Shown here in pieces: positions 19,626 to 31,175 of a DNA stretch of 48,499 nt. The stretch comes from Halocafeteria seosinensis (lineage: Eukaryota > Sar > Bigyra > Bicosoecida). The notes below the pieces were generated by a model. It was not told the origin of the DNA. It saw only the letters and a program-made list of their open reading frames with translations, and did not search any database. The first letter of the stretch is position 1; every line of letters starts with the position of its first letter. Where the stretch lies: the NCBI GenBank assembly GCA_001687465.1, contig LVLI01000083.1, positions 1-48,499 on the forward strand, given 5' to 3'. The translations under genes were made by a program, and so were the position numbers.

Positions 19626-21189
19626 ATGCCGTTCTCACTAGCTGCTGGGAATTACACAAGAAAATCAAAGTTACATGCCAACGAGGATCGAGTGGCAGGG
19701 TGGACAGACTTAGAGAAGGAACTCCACGTAACTTTTCCCCAAAAAATAGGGTTGTACAGTAAGTGTGAGCTTGTATGACTGCTGAGAAATGGTGTCCAGA
19801 TCGGTAACGGGATTGCTGCGTTTGTTTTCGTTTATTACAGTGGTCGCAGATGGACATGGTGGGCAGAAATGCAGCCATTACCTATCACAGAATTTGCCAA
19901 AGATGCTGATGGATGTATGTAGAAGGCATTTAGCTCGTAATACCCTGTATTTGTTGTTTTAGCGACGAAACTGTCTCTGGATCCCCGTGCGTGACGTCGC
20001 AGTCATCGCTGCACGAGTTGGAGCAACTATCTGCTGATGGACAAGACCCAACATCGGATGCAATGCATCTGAAACAAGCAGTAGCCAACCTGATCCAAGA
20101 ATCAGAGACGAGCTGGATGAGTCATTCGTCACGACCGGCAGACCGGGCTCGCGATACGAGTGGTGCCTGCTTGACAGTTGCTCTTGTGGGAGAGTCTTAC
20201 CTCTCAGTCGGTAATGGTACGTAAAGCGCGCTTGCTTATTGACATATAGTTGTAATCGTGTAAGCTTGTGCTATTTTGGCACTTCAGTTGGAGACTGTAA
20301 GGCAGTAATCGTCCGGGCCGACGGTACGGTTGAGCAACTTACGTACGACCACCGCTCTGACAATCCAGCTGAGAAAACACGGATAATAAAGGCGGGGGGT
20401 TATGTTTCTCGGGGTTACGTTTTTGGAATGCTACAACCTTCCAGGTCTATAGGCGATTTCGATGTTAAATCTGTCAAAGGGCGAAATCCCAAATACCCTG
20501 TTCTGTCGTGGAAGCCGTTTGTCTCCACTGCAGTGATTACTGAGACAGACATGGCCACGATCAAAGAGACCAGAGCTGCCAAAATGGCACCGGTACCTAC
20601 GAAGAGGAGAACAGCTAACAAGCGGCTTACCAAGTATAGGAGCTCCTCTGACGTTCTGAACATCGGCAGATATGGGAAGGAGGCTAGCTCCCGCTTCAAT
20701 GCACCCCAGCCGGTTGAGTCGGCAACAGCAGCATCTCTTAACAACGCAACAGGAGCTAATGACAAACCACCTGACATCAATAGTCTTGCTAAGCAGATGG
20801 AAAATGTTTCCGTCGGTCAAAGGTCCAGTGCACCCCCTAGTACCGCAAGTGCTGCTTCGGCTGCATCTTCAATAAGAGAACCGTTTTTCCCAGATCACAC
20901 GAAACACCCATCCACTGCACCGGTGGCGGAAGACGGGCCTTTTGATACATGCGAAACAATTCGAAGGAAATGCCGTTTCGCAATACCTCCTGTCTGCTTC
21001 TTGGTACTCGCAAGCGACGGAGTTTGGGATTTCATGACAATCGACCACTCCGTTGCGACGATAGCGAATGAACTTCACTCCACCATGGATCCTAACTCAG
21101 CTGCTGCTTCACTGGCAGATGAGGCTGTAGCTCAAGGCAGTATGGACGATGTTAGTGTCTCTGTGCTGTGGTTTCGATCAGAGGGTTAA
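19626..21189 (+). CDS. PP2C-family protein serine/threonine phosphatase
   Basis: Four exons (19626-19758, 19841-19914, 20003-20216, 20288-21189) give 440 aa in frame. Family motifs appear in order: HANEDRV near 20-26 (the usual MEDR region), ADGHGG at 47-52 with the metal-binding Asp-Gly, GNVGDCKAV near 139-147, GMLQPSRSIGDFD (motif 8), LASDGVWDF near 380-388 and MDDVSVSVL at the C-terminus. The metal-ligand aspartates at DGHGG, SDG and the last DD are kept, so an active Mg/Mn-dependent phosphatase is expected. Between motif 8 and SDGVWD there is a poorly conserved insertion of roughly 150 residues rich in Ser, Ala and Lys, which is longer than usual. No signal peptide or membrane segment is seen. 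Its stop is only 14 nt from the end of the next, convergent gene. Confidence 0.85.
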
Positions 21190-21203
21190 ACCGCATCCTC
21201 AGC

Positions 21204-21978
21204 TCATTCATTTTGACGTGAGCTTCCTGCTTCCTGTGCAGAACAATGGGAATTCAGCTCTTCTGCTTCTCTTTCTGCGTGTAGTTCCATCGATGCTCTT
21301 TTGTAAAGAATGTACAGTAAAAACGTAACCTGATATTGCCTACCTAATTCTTTGGACCTCCGTTTCATGTCCAGTGCGGCATTGTGTAGCAACCGGAAGT
21401 CAGCAGATAAAGTCCGCAAGATTCGTAGGTACTGCATCGTTTCTTTCTCTGTGTGCATGGGACGACTATGAAGCACTTGGTAGAGTTAAGCTGTTGAGAC
21501 AGGATGTTTGCAACATACTTCTTGTATTCAGTTGCGTCACATGGGCATGGATGTTGGAAATATTGTCGCCTAACTCGGCCATGCTAGAGGTGACGATTTT
21601 ATGCACATATGAGAGCGTTTTCAACTCGTCCGAAGTCCCTCGTATTTGTAGTGATATGGCGTCTGATACCTTCTTGAGCGCATACTCGGTATTTCGCTTC
21701 AAATGGGGAACAGATTCTGCTACGCCATCCACCGTTCCTGAAAAAGCTTCAGCCCATTCCGTTTCTGTCACGGTCGGAGCCGCTTCGGCTGCTGTTGAAC
21801 TGACTTGCTGCTGTCCCGTAGATCTCTCTTCAACGTCAGTGTCTCTAGTATCGGGGAGTGATAGAGTCTGCGCACCCGAAGCATCTTCAGCTGTTGACGC
21901 AATGGGCTCCTCCATTGGCGTTTGATCCTCCCGCGCACTCATCTCTTCAAACTCAGAAGCCACTGAACACGATGACAC
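21204..21978 (-). CDS. small coiled-coil protein, function unknown
   Basis: Exons 21978-21519 and 21448-21204 are joined across a 70-nt intron (GTATGT donor, CAG acceptor), giving 234 aa. The first 90 residues are acidic, Ser/Thr/Glu-rich and probably disordered. Residues about 90-200 are predicted helical with heptad spacing (SDELKTLSYVHKIV, then LRILRTLSADFRLL, then LDMKRRSKEL). The LxxM(K)R arrangement loosely recalls KxDL/BLOC-1-related lysosome-positioning subunits, but the match is too weak to name it. The C-terminal 40 residues include a hydrophobic run (VTFLLYILY) that may really be an unrecognised short intron, so the C-terminus is uncertain. It converges on the PP2C gene with 14 nt between them. 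Confidence 0.55.
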
Positions 21979-22855
21979 CTCACGCTGGAGCTGTCTTCAG
22001 TACACTACCTATCCGTGGTACCGTCTATAGTGCTGTGTACTCAATTCTCAGAGATAGCGCTTATCATCGATCCAGTTTGTGAAGCAGAAAAGATTGGCAT
22101 GCCATTCAGAAGGTGGGACCATGGGGTGTGAGGGAAAGTCGATACACTGTCACGGAATAGTCATGGAACTGACATGGTTGCATGATGTATTTGAGAATTG
22201 CTCAACCGGGGCCTAACCGTAACTTACGGCTAAGTGCTTGGTCGTCAAACGACTGCGCTCAGCGTTGGTGATCGTCGACGTTCAATCTTCAGCACCAGAA
22301 TGACCGATGCTGGGCAACTACTTAACTAGTATGAAGTGTTGTCCGTTACTATGTATAGTCCCACAGTCATAACAGACTCTCATTTTCACTGCCTGCCATG
22401 CGTCTCAACACATGTGCTACGCTGAGTATGACGCACTGTACCATCGAGACCAGTGGCTGGGCTACCGTGCAATTTATCCATTTCTAGCCATGGCCTGGAG
22501 AGGCATAAACGGACAACTTGTGTGCACACAAACGGGCTATTTGTACGAAAGTTGGATGGATTGTCGTTGTCAAGGTTCCGTTGCGACTAGTATTGCGACC
22601 GCCATCCAAAGTGCTTCAAGACAGCCTATATGCGCTAGACACTATATATAGCAGGATGAAAATCGCCGACTTTGTCAAACGAAGGAACTGCAGGAACTAC
22701 ACCTCAATGGCAGACAGGAAAAGCCCCTCCTCAATCATCAGGTGCAAATTGGACGCTGTAGATACGAGTCGATGGGTTACGCGCGTCGTCGGAGCTAACC
22801 GTATTTTTTCAAGCGACACCGCTGGAACTTTTAGTTTACTGGACTAGCGCCTATA
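21979..22855. other. intergenic region without recognisable gene
   Basis: About 880 nt separate the coiled-coil gene (minus) and the EF-hand gene (plus), both starting here, so it holds two promoters. Two overlapping plus frames near 22412-22847 have no motif, no splice support and unlikely composition. Nothing else is seen. Confidence 0.4.
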
Positions 22856-25533
22856 ATGGAATTTCGGCAGGATAATGTGGAACGAGGTATGGGTTGGATG
22901 TTAAATGAGTGGTTTTGGATTGGTTTCACGCACTTTGTGATTCGTTCATTTCGTGGTTGCTTGCAGTGAGTCCAAGAGCTCGAGTAAGGAGTAAAGTACA
23001 AACTGGAAATGTATGTGTGGCACGAGGTACCGTCGAAACCCCTGCTACTAGCTGGGACAGTCCCCGGAGAGGAAGTCCCAGAGAGTCGACCAGGGGAACG
23101 AAAGAACCAACCCAGAGAATGAAGGAGCAGAGCAAGAAACTGGACACCACTGGGATGCATGTGTATGCAGCGGGAGAACACTCGTCCCCTCGACCGAGAA
23201 CGTGTAAACCCGCTGAAAAAGTTATTCCACGGAGCGATAGACCACAGCCCCAGAGACCGAAGAAACCCGTCAGACCCAAGACGGAGAGCGCCAGGGCCAA
23301 AGCTACGAGTCGCCGTGGTCGTCTAGTTTCTCGCGTGGGAAGCGGGCGCCTCCGATTCGCCCAAGAAGTTTATAACACGAACGAACCTGAACTGCTTGCC
23401 GGAAAGACGGGTCATCTGAGCTCCAATTATCCCTGGAGTGCCACATCGCGGACACCCCGCGGCGGTGAGGAGTCACAAAGTCTTGGTAATCATTTAAAGC
23501 CCGTAAGGCGACCAAATGATGCTCTCATAACAGCCATCGAAAGGACGACTCTCGCAAAATTTTCTCAAGCAATTACGGAAAGTGCCGATGAGGAGACATC
23601 GCAACCAACGCCACGGTTCATCCAGAGGCTATTAAGTAACCTAGTCCCGCAAGAAGCTGAAAGAATAACGGAAGAGTTTTCAGGTTCCGTCCTAAGAAAC
23701 TTAAACCCGTCGGCTCTTTCAAGAACAACAAGCGAAGCGAACACTGAAACCAAGGTAGCAGCAAGCCTGGCGAAGCTCTTTGCGACAACACAAGCCCAAT
23801 TGTCTTCACGACAACAGTTGGATACCTCGTATCAGAGTTCTCCGGTGTTAAAGAAGGAAATCACTGCGGAAGAACTTGACAGGTTGAAGGACTACTATGT
23901 GAAGAAGCAGAATCCACACATGAATATGACAGCGGACCAGGTGCTGACACTATTAAAGTCTCGTGGACGGCAAAAGAGTCTGATGGGATTGTTTCAATTC
24001 TTGGATAAAGATAGAGATGGATGGATCACCAAAACGGAACTAGAAAATTCAATTAAATCGTTCCAGGTATGTTATATGGTCTGACATCTTTGAAAAATAG
24101 ACTCCGTTGTACGAGTATTGCGGGGCTATGTTGTTGCAGATAGATCTTGAGGATCAAGAGTTGAGAAAGCTTTTCGAATACATAGATCAGGATAGAGATG
24201 GAGTTATCTCTCTCTCTGAAGTGAGAAAGACTGTTGAGGAGTGCAATGCTATCCAAGAAAACAGTGCTTTCAAGTATTATCGGGCACTGCCTAAAGGATT
24301 TTCCCGAGACAATCATCCCAAAGCGACTTCCATGCTGGAGAAGGCGTTTTTGTGCACTTTGCGTGAAGTGTACCCTGAACTTTTCTCATCGTTGCCGCAA
24401 TCGCATAAAATGGCACGAGCATTGCTCCTGGAAATGGATAAGGATGTGGACAACGTGGTTACAAATCAACAGTTCGCACAATACTTAAAGGATGCCAGGA
24501 TACGGGAACTCTCGCGGTTTAGTGGAAATCCCTCAATCTCCAATGAAGACCAGCAAACTATAAAGGCTGTTACAGATTGCATTGATACGAACGGCGATGG
24601 ATATATCGATTCCAATGACTTACGAAGAATAGCCGAAACTCTCGGGCATGTAAGCAATCGCGAAATGCAACGTGCTCTAACATCTCGTTCTGGTGAAATT
24701 GAACAAGAACGTGACACTACAACTCCCAGCACACGGCATTTGGAGAATGTAGGCAAGTCTTTAGAGGGTCATACAAAAATGGGCAATGCTCTTGATGAAA
24801 TGATGCACCCGAGGGAATCTCCAAGACATCCCTCACTGCAGCAAGCCCTGACAGTACGAAATCAAAATCGCCTTGGCTATGGTTGCACTGTTAACAACAC
24901 TCATTCGTATCCTTCAGATGCAAAGAACGATCCTGGAACGTCTATAACCTTTCCTACTACGCAGCTACCCACTCTTAATCTGTCCAAGGTTCGCCGACTG
25001 AACGAACTAAGCAAGGTAAGTTCGTGAACCCTTTTCCCCGGTTAAGCAAATCTAATATGCGTTGTCTCTTACTGAGCGAGCAGGACACTCAATCAATATT
25101 TACTCCTGCGGGCGAGAACAAGGAAATAGAGATGTGCCCCTCACACGCATCGGATTCTGAAAGGCTTCAGACAACGACATCGCGCTTCATGGAAAGTGGG
25201 TTATCCCCTCGTCTTGACCACGTTAGCCGTTGGAAGAAGTGGGACCGCAGAGCCTTGGAGCGGCAAACCACTGAGCAGCGTATATGGAACACATACCACG
25301 AAGAGGAGGAACAACGGGAAGAGAAACACCGTCAAAAAGTCATGAATTTGAGGGCACGAAGGAATGCCGTTGAGGAAGTTAATAGTCAGTATCGAATAGT
25401 TCACCCTGAAGGCAAGAGGTTGCTTCGCAACACCGTGTCCTACGATGCTCACAAATCCAGTCGCGAATTTGGTCCTATGCTCACAACAACTGGAAGCTCA
25501 CGTAAGAAGTACAATGAAAGGTATTGCAAGTAA
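22856..25533 (+). CDS. EF-hand calcium-binding protein with long basic N-terminus
   Basis: Exons 22856-22886, 22967-24066, 24140-25015 and 25084-25533 keep frame and give 818 aa. The tiny first exon (31 nt) supplies the ATG (MEFRQDNVER). Without it the large exon has no upstream in-frame ATG before a stop. Residues 11-330 are Arg/Lys/Pro/Ser-rich and likely disordered. EF-hand 1 loop is at 357-368 (DKDRDGWITKTE) and EF-hand 2 at 393-404 (DQDRDGVISLSE); both are canonical. EF-hand 3 at 477-488 (DKDVDNVVTNQQ) has Asn for the central Gly and Gln at position 12, so it is probably weak. EF-hand 4 at 526-537 (DTNGDGYIDSND) has Asp at position 12. The C-terminal 150 residues contain a Glu/Arg-rich helix (EEEEQREEKHRQK). 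It may be a cytoskeletal or flagellar calcium sensor; this is a guess from the basic and coiled regions. Confidence 0.8.
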
Positions 25534-26403
25534 GAATGGACCGGCCCTGCCGCCTCTGCAAGTTCGACCAATGTTGCCGGACTAGGTTAGCCAGTAGCAA
25601 AGATTGTGGCGTTGTTGGGGCTTGAGAACAATCTTGCAGAGCCCGAGTATGCTTTGGTAGAGAGTGTCCTTCGAACCTGCGGCGACGATGCGTGGTCCTC
25701 CGGATAGTGAAATGTGAGGTTTATTTCATCTCGAGAACAAATTCCTGACATTTGCTAGCATCTTATGGCATCGAGTAATGCACCTAGTACATTTTTTAGT
25801 TGACTTTACGACGCTCAGTCCGGTTCTACCTTGAATTCTGAGCTACAGGTTCTTGAAGAACTTCATGATCCAACAACTAATCGGCCCACCAAGCGACCAC
25901 CCCGTACCGGTTGGCTTGCTGAAGCCTTCGGAAAATTGTGTCTGGTGGGATAGCAGATGGCCCAGGCTATTAGCTTCGGACATTGCAAAAGTACAATCTA
26001 CGGTTGCATTCGACGGCGAGACGACTGGAATATGCAGTCGTCTTAATGGTACCAGTGGGTAGTACCCGCCGCTACCCGGGTAGTAATGTATACCACCGGC
26101 TACAGGGAACTGTTCAACCTAAGTATACATGGGCTATTTCCTGTATTTCGTGGTAGCGATAATGACGTTGGGTTTAACCACAGAGCCCCAACAATTTGGA
26201 TTCCGAATCGCATCATGCAAAGTACATTTCCACAACTCTCAGTGTACCCGGTGTAACACTCCTTCACAACTTGTGATACGTGACCATGCGGAGAGTGAGG
26301 CCATCAATAATACACACTACTGCTATCTAGAGTGTTGGTGGTAATTTTCCACAGTATCAAAGCTTTTTTTTTTTTGTGCTGATCGAATTTGGATTGTAGC
26401 GTC
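25534..26403. other. intergenic region without recognisable gene
   Basis: About 870 nt follow the EF-hand gene. Short plus frames (25853-26062 and 26129-26344) have no supporting motif. A hairpin-prone GC stretch, GGGTAGTACCCGCCGCTACCC, sits near 26057-26077. A run of T residues ends near 26373, just upstream of the aminotransferase gene. The AADAT promoter should lie at the right end. Confidence 0.4.
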
Positions 26404-28045
26404 ATGGGTAGCAAAATGAAAGACTATAGCCGCTTCCTAACAGCCCGGGCTCTGCGACGTCGTCCCAGTCCCATACGAGCTCTGCAGCCTCTCACACAGA
26501 TTCCCGGTATGGTTTCACTCGGCGGAGGGATGCCCAATGGTAAGCACAATGGCTCAATAAGTTCGATTGCATTCAGGATGAGTATGAGCTTGCTCCATCT
26601 GCAGCGCAATTGTTCCCCATAGAGGAAATTGAAGTCAAAACGAGGGATCCAAGGAATGCTATAGGGCCACCGTTGTCATTCACGTTGAGTGGGAAGGAAC
26701 TTGAAAATTCTCTCCAGTATTCTCCTACCCCGTAAGACTTGATCCATGCGCTGGTGCCGTCCGACCTTCACCCGCAAGTGTACTGAACAGAGGCCTCTCC
26801 GGATTCGTGGATACGCTTAAGAACTTTCAGAAAGTTGAGCACAACCCCCCTTCTGATAATTTTGAAATGAGCGTTGGGACAGGCTCTCAAGTGAGTGAAT
26901 TACGCACAGAGTCTGATCCTCGCTGTCACTGAGAAGCACTTCTGCTTCGTCTCTTCAGGACGTCCTGGCAAAGGCTTTGGATATGCTCGTTGATGAAAAT
27001 AGTTCCATCATTGTTGGTACGTGAATGGGCTGCACTACCATTGGAAAGAAGTAATGAAGCGACTGCCAAGAACGACGTTGCAGAATCTCCTACGTATTCG
27101 GGTGCTTTGTCGTTTTTACAACCAACCAACTGCCATATTGCTGAAGTTCCAACTGATGAAAACGGATTGGTGCCTTCAAAGTTAAAAAATCTACTAGAAA
27201 ATTGGTCAAGTGATCGCTGGCCTAAACCGAAGGTGTGTCAATGTACCATGTAACCAAAAGTATTGGGCTGAATTACCTTATACGAGCATCGAAGTGAACA
27301 TGCGCAGGTATTGTACACCATTCCCACCGGGGCGAACCCTACGGGAGCAACACAAGACATTGAGAGGAGGCGGGAAATTTATAGCATCTGCAGGAATCAT
27401 GATATTCTAATATTAGAAGACGACCCTTACTACTATTTACAGTTCAGTGCAGAAAGAGTTCCAAGCTTCTTCTCTATGGACGAAGACGAACGGGTTTTGC
27501 GTTTCGACTCTTTCTCTAAATTAATATCATCTGGACTTCGAATTGGTTTTGTTTCCGGTCCTAAACAACTGGTGCAGCAAATAGATTTACATTCACAGGC
27601 AAGCAATCTGCATGCATGTGGAGTAGCGCAAGCAATGACACATTCGTTGCTAAAGATGTGGGGAGTAACAGAAGGCTCTACATCAGAGGAACACGACGTG
27701 TTCGAACACCATATTGGGAATGTTCGTGCATTTTACGAGGCCCAACGAAACCTATTTGTCGAAGCAGCGGAAGCGACTCGGTTAACTGAAGTAGTGAGCT
27801 ACGGCAAACCAAGCGCCGGAATGTTCAGCTGGATGAAGTTGCGGGAGAATATTCCTGTTACAGATACGTCTGCTCTGTTGCAAGAGAAAGCACCACAGAA
27901 GAAATTTCTGATGGTCCCAGGCTCTGCCTTCTTCCCCGGAAATCCTCCCAGTACATTTGTGCGGGCTTCATTTTCGACGGCTAGTGCTGCTGACATGCAG
28001 ACTGCGTTAGGGCGGTTTAAGGAGCTTCTTACGGAGCTATCGTAG
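26404..28045 (+). CDS. AADAT: kynurenine/2-aminoadipate aminotransferase (fold-type I, PLP)
   Basis: Six exons (26404-26539, 26605-26731, 26791-26890, 26959-27016, 27084-27232, 27308-28045) give 435 aa, close to the ~425 of animal AADAT. Splicing restores the family sequence step by step: DYSRFLTARALRRRPSPIRA, then GGGMPN, YSPTPGLSGF, VGTGSQ, ESPTYSGAL, TIPTGANPTGAT and LEDDPYYYLQF. The PLP lysine is K261 in DSFSKLISSGLR, and the phosphate-binding Arg follows. The C-terminal RASFSTAS supplies the carboxylate-binding Arg. The enzyme transaminates 2-aminoadipate and kynurenine with 2-oxoglutarate, acting in lysine and tryptophan breakdown. Some relatives accept aromatic amino acids, so the substrate is not fixed by sequence alone. 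An alternative start at 26416 (MKDYSRF) is possible. I see no clear mitochondrial targeting peptide. Confidence 0.88.
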
Positions 28046-28741
28046 GAGCGGTAGGATTGTGTGCACATAGCAGTTGTTACATGTTATTTTTAATTAGTTT
28101 AGCGGAAATGTGAGATTCAATGACATAAAACAAGAAGCAATAGCAGAAGAGCCTCGTCTACGCTCTCCAACTACGCGCAACACTATCACCCCTTATCGAC
28201 AAACATCCTGCGATACGGACAACATAAGCAATATAAATACAGCATCTGCCGGTAATCTTTCAGTACTGTTCGCCTTTTAGAGCTCTTCAGACCCGAAAGA
28301 TGGTTATTAATGATACAAAAGTTTCGATCACGAAAGAATCAGCGGTTTTGTAAATCATCACCAGAGCAACAACAAAAACGAAAACAGCTATAGACGCTTT
28401 CAGACTTACCCTTCGCAATTCTCACAATCGATCCAGTCTAGGCAACGCCCCCTTTAAACAATCTATCCCCATTCATCTGAGCAATTAATTTACCGAGGGT
28501 CTGAGGCGACCGGACCTGCAGGGGCAGAAGACAAGGATGAAGTTAATGTCCTTGAAACATACACTACACAGACGAGCAAAAGCAAGCACCGAATACCTCA
28601 GAATAAGATAGGAAAAAAATCATTCCCCCATATTTGATTCTTTATACAGGGGCGTCATAACCACAGGAATAAGTGCTCCTCATAGGTATTTTCGTCCGGC
28701 ATATAAACACACATACAGACACATAAACATCGAGACTGCCG
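28046..28741. other. intergenic region without recognisable gene
   Basis: About 700 nt downstream of AADAT. It is A/C-rich on the plus strand and lacks any open frame with motifs. It may hold the 3' untranslated regions of AADAT and of the putative minus-strand gene that follows. Confidence 0.4.
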
Positions 28742-29144
28742 TCAGGTTGCCTTATCTCGGGTATAGAGGGATACCTCAGAAAGATAGGACCTTCGAAAAC
28801 CGAGTATAATCACGTGAAACAAGGGTATAAACATGGTCATATACCACAGGAATTTATCGGGGTCATCCTCAGTATCTTGGCCAAGATAGGCTTTCTTTGG
28901 AATGATGCAGCACCCGACCGCGAGGCAGCAAAATAAACAACAGCACATACATTCACGCAATGGAAAAGGTGCCTGTAAATAGACTTACATGATGTAATAG
29001 AGCATCTCTTTGATGGACATGGCATGCCAATGGAGCAAAAACACCACATCCACGCTCTCTATCCTTCACCTCCAAGGCCCATGGCAGTAGAACACTAGTG
29101 TAGTCACTGGCGCAACTACTGAAATGAGCAAACGACGGCAACAC
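28742..29144 (-). CDS. possible small membrane protein, exon structure unsure
   Basis: The best-supported part is the minus-strand frame ending at 28742. It contains a Cys-rich hydrophobic segment (CCLFCCLAVGCCIIP), then an acidic loop (GQDTEDDPDK), then a second hydrophobic segment (FLWYMTMFIPLFHVIIL) followed by RRSYL, so a two-helix membrane protein of at least 72 aa is plausible. Upstream, a frame containing LLPWALEVKDRERG and ending in DALLHH stops at a strong GTAAGT donor and joins in frame. The next CAG would make an intron of only 16 nt (28991-28976), while a later AAG acceptor gives about 95 nt. I do not recognise the family and the start codon is uncertain. Confidence 0.35.
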
Positions 29145-30179
29145 ATTCAGATATCACACAATATCGACACCCAAATGGCCTGAGCTCCCTGGGCTTGGAG
29201 TCACCTTTTTCCCGATGAAACCAACAGGTTGAAGAGGGTCCTACCAGGGATTCGTGGTGGTGGTGGTGGTGGTGGTGGTCAAAAAAAAAAAGATTGTCCG
29301 GTTACCCAACATACCCAACAAACTACAAAAAACATGGCAAGAGGAACACGAATGGGGCAAGGGGAGGCCCTGCAAAATAAGGATGCTAACAAGCAAACGA
29401 CAAAAAGCATAGCATGGGGAGAAGCAAGGGGAGGAGGGCAGTTGACTTTTGCTGGCACTTAGGCAAAAAAAGCAAACCAGGAGTTAAGAACTCGTCAGCT
29501 TACGGCTGCCAAAGTTGATAAAGGATAGCAAGGAAACAGGACATGGAAATGAATATATGTTACATTTCTCTGTTGTACGAACACAGCCCCACTGGGTGAG
29601 GAGACTCCTGGATTGTTATAATATAAATTGTTTGGTCTCCGAGTGAACATGGTAGTACATGATGGTACGTACCCACCCAAACGGTGGATTTGAGGGAGCG
29701 CGAAGCGCTCACGAAAAGACACCGGAGCTGAGCTGGACCGGATGTGTGCGGTGTAGTAACACATTGTCCACAAGAATCGTTCAGGTACTTCCACAGATCC
29801 CGTGTCTGTAGTCGCGTAGCGTCACCGATCACACAGCACGTCTTACTCCGGTAGAGTTCACATCAAGCCCACTTCCCAAACAAATTTTCTAGTAACAAAC
29901 TCTTCATCGGGACCCCCTTCACGCGCCCCCGCGGGAAGGTACGTCATACTGTTTTCCTGAAATTCTTGTGGACCTGAGGTCCCTAAGTCTGGGGTCCTCG
30001 GGCCCCAAAGCTACTTTCGATCCTTCGGTCTCAAGTGAAAGGAAAGATTAACTTCTCAGTTGAAAGGGTTTTATAACGCCCGTAGAACCTGTATATAGAG
30101 TGGTTCGAGAATACAACCTCCTCCAATACCTTCTATGGTATTTTTATGAACCTTATACACCGTTGTTTGTGAAGAAAGA
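29145..30179. other. intergenic region with simple repeats and GC palindromes
   Basis: About 1 kb without a convincing gene. A (GGT)n run occupies about 29253-29279 and is followed at once by an A run at 29281-29291. The plus frame covering it is low-complexity and rejected. Two GC-rich palindromes lie at 29970-29982 (GGACCTGAGGTCC) and 29991-30006 (GGGGTCCTCGGGCCCC), upstream of the SS18-type gene. Confidence 0.45.
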
Positions 30180-31175
30180 ATGGCAACTGGAGCACCAGGA
30201 GGTGGCGGGTACCCCTCCATTGTAAGGCTATTATTATACGTGTTTTCCCTGTTATTCTGCGTCCATTGCATGTCATTTTCAATGTGTCCGATGCAGCATG
30301 TGCAACCTGAAAACATCCAGTTCATTTTGAATCGAAATGCGCAAGTGATCAGGGAATGGGTGGAACTCAACAACATGAAAGCTGCCGGCCAAGTGACCGC
30401 TGAAATAGAACAAAGGATACAGTTTCTTTATCAAACATTGAGTGAGTCTCTTCAGATGTTAGCAGCTCTGGCGGAAGCCAGAGAGTCCCCTGCCCTCATA
30501 CCGTCGGAAAGAATCCTCGCCGGACTGCCGCCAGAATTGGTCTCGGAGGAGTTGAGAGCGTTATGCCTGCGAAATATACAAGCAGAACGAGAAATGGCGA
30601 AGCAGCAAGAACAGCAGAGGCAGCAGCAAATGATGATGATGCAGCAGCAACAGCCGATTCCTCCACATGGTGGCCCCTATCAGGCTCATGGTCATGCCAT
30701 GGGACGGCATTTCCCCGGGGGTGGAGTTCCATCGTCTCACGGACAGCAACCTCCGAAGATGGAGCACCCAGGAATGCAAGCACGCTCTGCTACTCAACAC
30801 CATCATCCCTCTATTTATTCACAACATAACAGTAAGGTCCACTATCATGGTAGTGGTGCTCCTACAGAATACCCGATGCCACCTGGTGGACAAAGGAGAA
30901 CTACAGGGGCCGATGTTCCTTCGTTTCCTCAGGGCATAGATATCCAACAGCAGCAGCAGTATGGAGTGTCTGGACAATCACAGTTACATCAGCAAATGGA
31001 AATCCCTACCAGTGCACCACCGCAGATGCAGTTCGATCCGTACGGTAGAGGAGGCGCTGACGATGCTCAGAGGATGGCGCAGCCTCCCCCAAGCACACGA
31101 GGGATGGGGCCTCCAGACAGGATGGCTCCCGGAGATGGCTTCGGTGGTGGAGGAGGGTACCAGTTTTTTGACTAG
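30180..31175 (+). CDS. SS18/SYT (GIF-type) transcriptional coactivator
   Basis: Exons 30180-30221 and 30297-31175 join in phase 0 across a 75-nt intron and give 306 aa. The SNH (SSXT) domain covers about residues 15-75: ENIQFILNRNAQVIREWVE, then Gln/Arg-rich turns, then FLYQTLSESLQMLAALAEA. This fits the family's two-helix pattern with the conserved Asn-x-x-x-I and final L-x-x-LA-x-A. The remainder is Gln/Met/Pro/Gly-rich (QQQMMMMQQQQP and many PPGG motifs), as in animal SS18 and plant GIF/AN3. These proteins bridge SWI/SNF (BAF) remodelling complexes to transcription factors in the nucleus. Without the intron the protein would begin with an unnatural hydrophobic stretch, which supports the splice. 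It is the last clearly single-copy gene before the duplicated region. Confidence 0.82.
   Translation: MATGAPGGGGYPSIVRLLLYVFSLLFCVHCMSFSMCPMQHVQPENIQFILNRNAQVIREWVELNNMKAAGQVTAEIEQRIQFLYQTLSESLQMLAALAEARESPALIPSERILAGLPPELVSEELRALCLRNIQAEREMAKQQEQQRQQQMMMMQQQQPIPPHGGPYQAHGHAMGRHFPGGGVPSSHGQQPPKMEHPGMQARSATQHHHPSIYSQHNSKVHYHGSGAPTEYPMPPGGQRRTTGADVPSFPQGIDIQQQQQYGVSGQSQLHQQMEIPTSAPPQMQFDPYGRGGADDAQRMAQPPPSTRGMGPPDRMAPGDGFGGGGGYQFFD

Noticed and set aside
22412-22847. Two overlapping plus frames that could be a small gene
   Set aside because: No recognisable motif, unconvincing amino-acid composition and no splice pair joining them to a neighbour.
29229-29462. Plus-strand frame with a poly-Gly run
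   Set aside because: It is produced by the (GGT)n and poly(A) simple repeats. There is no motif, no splice support and biased composition.
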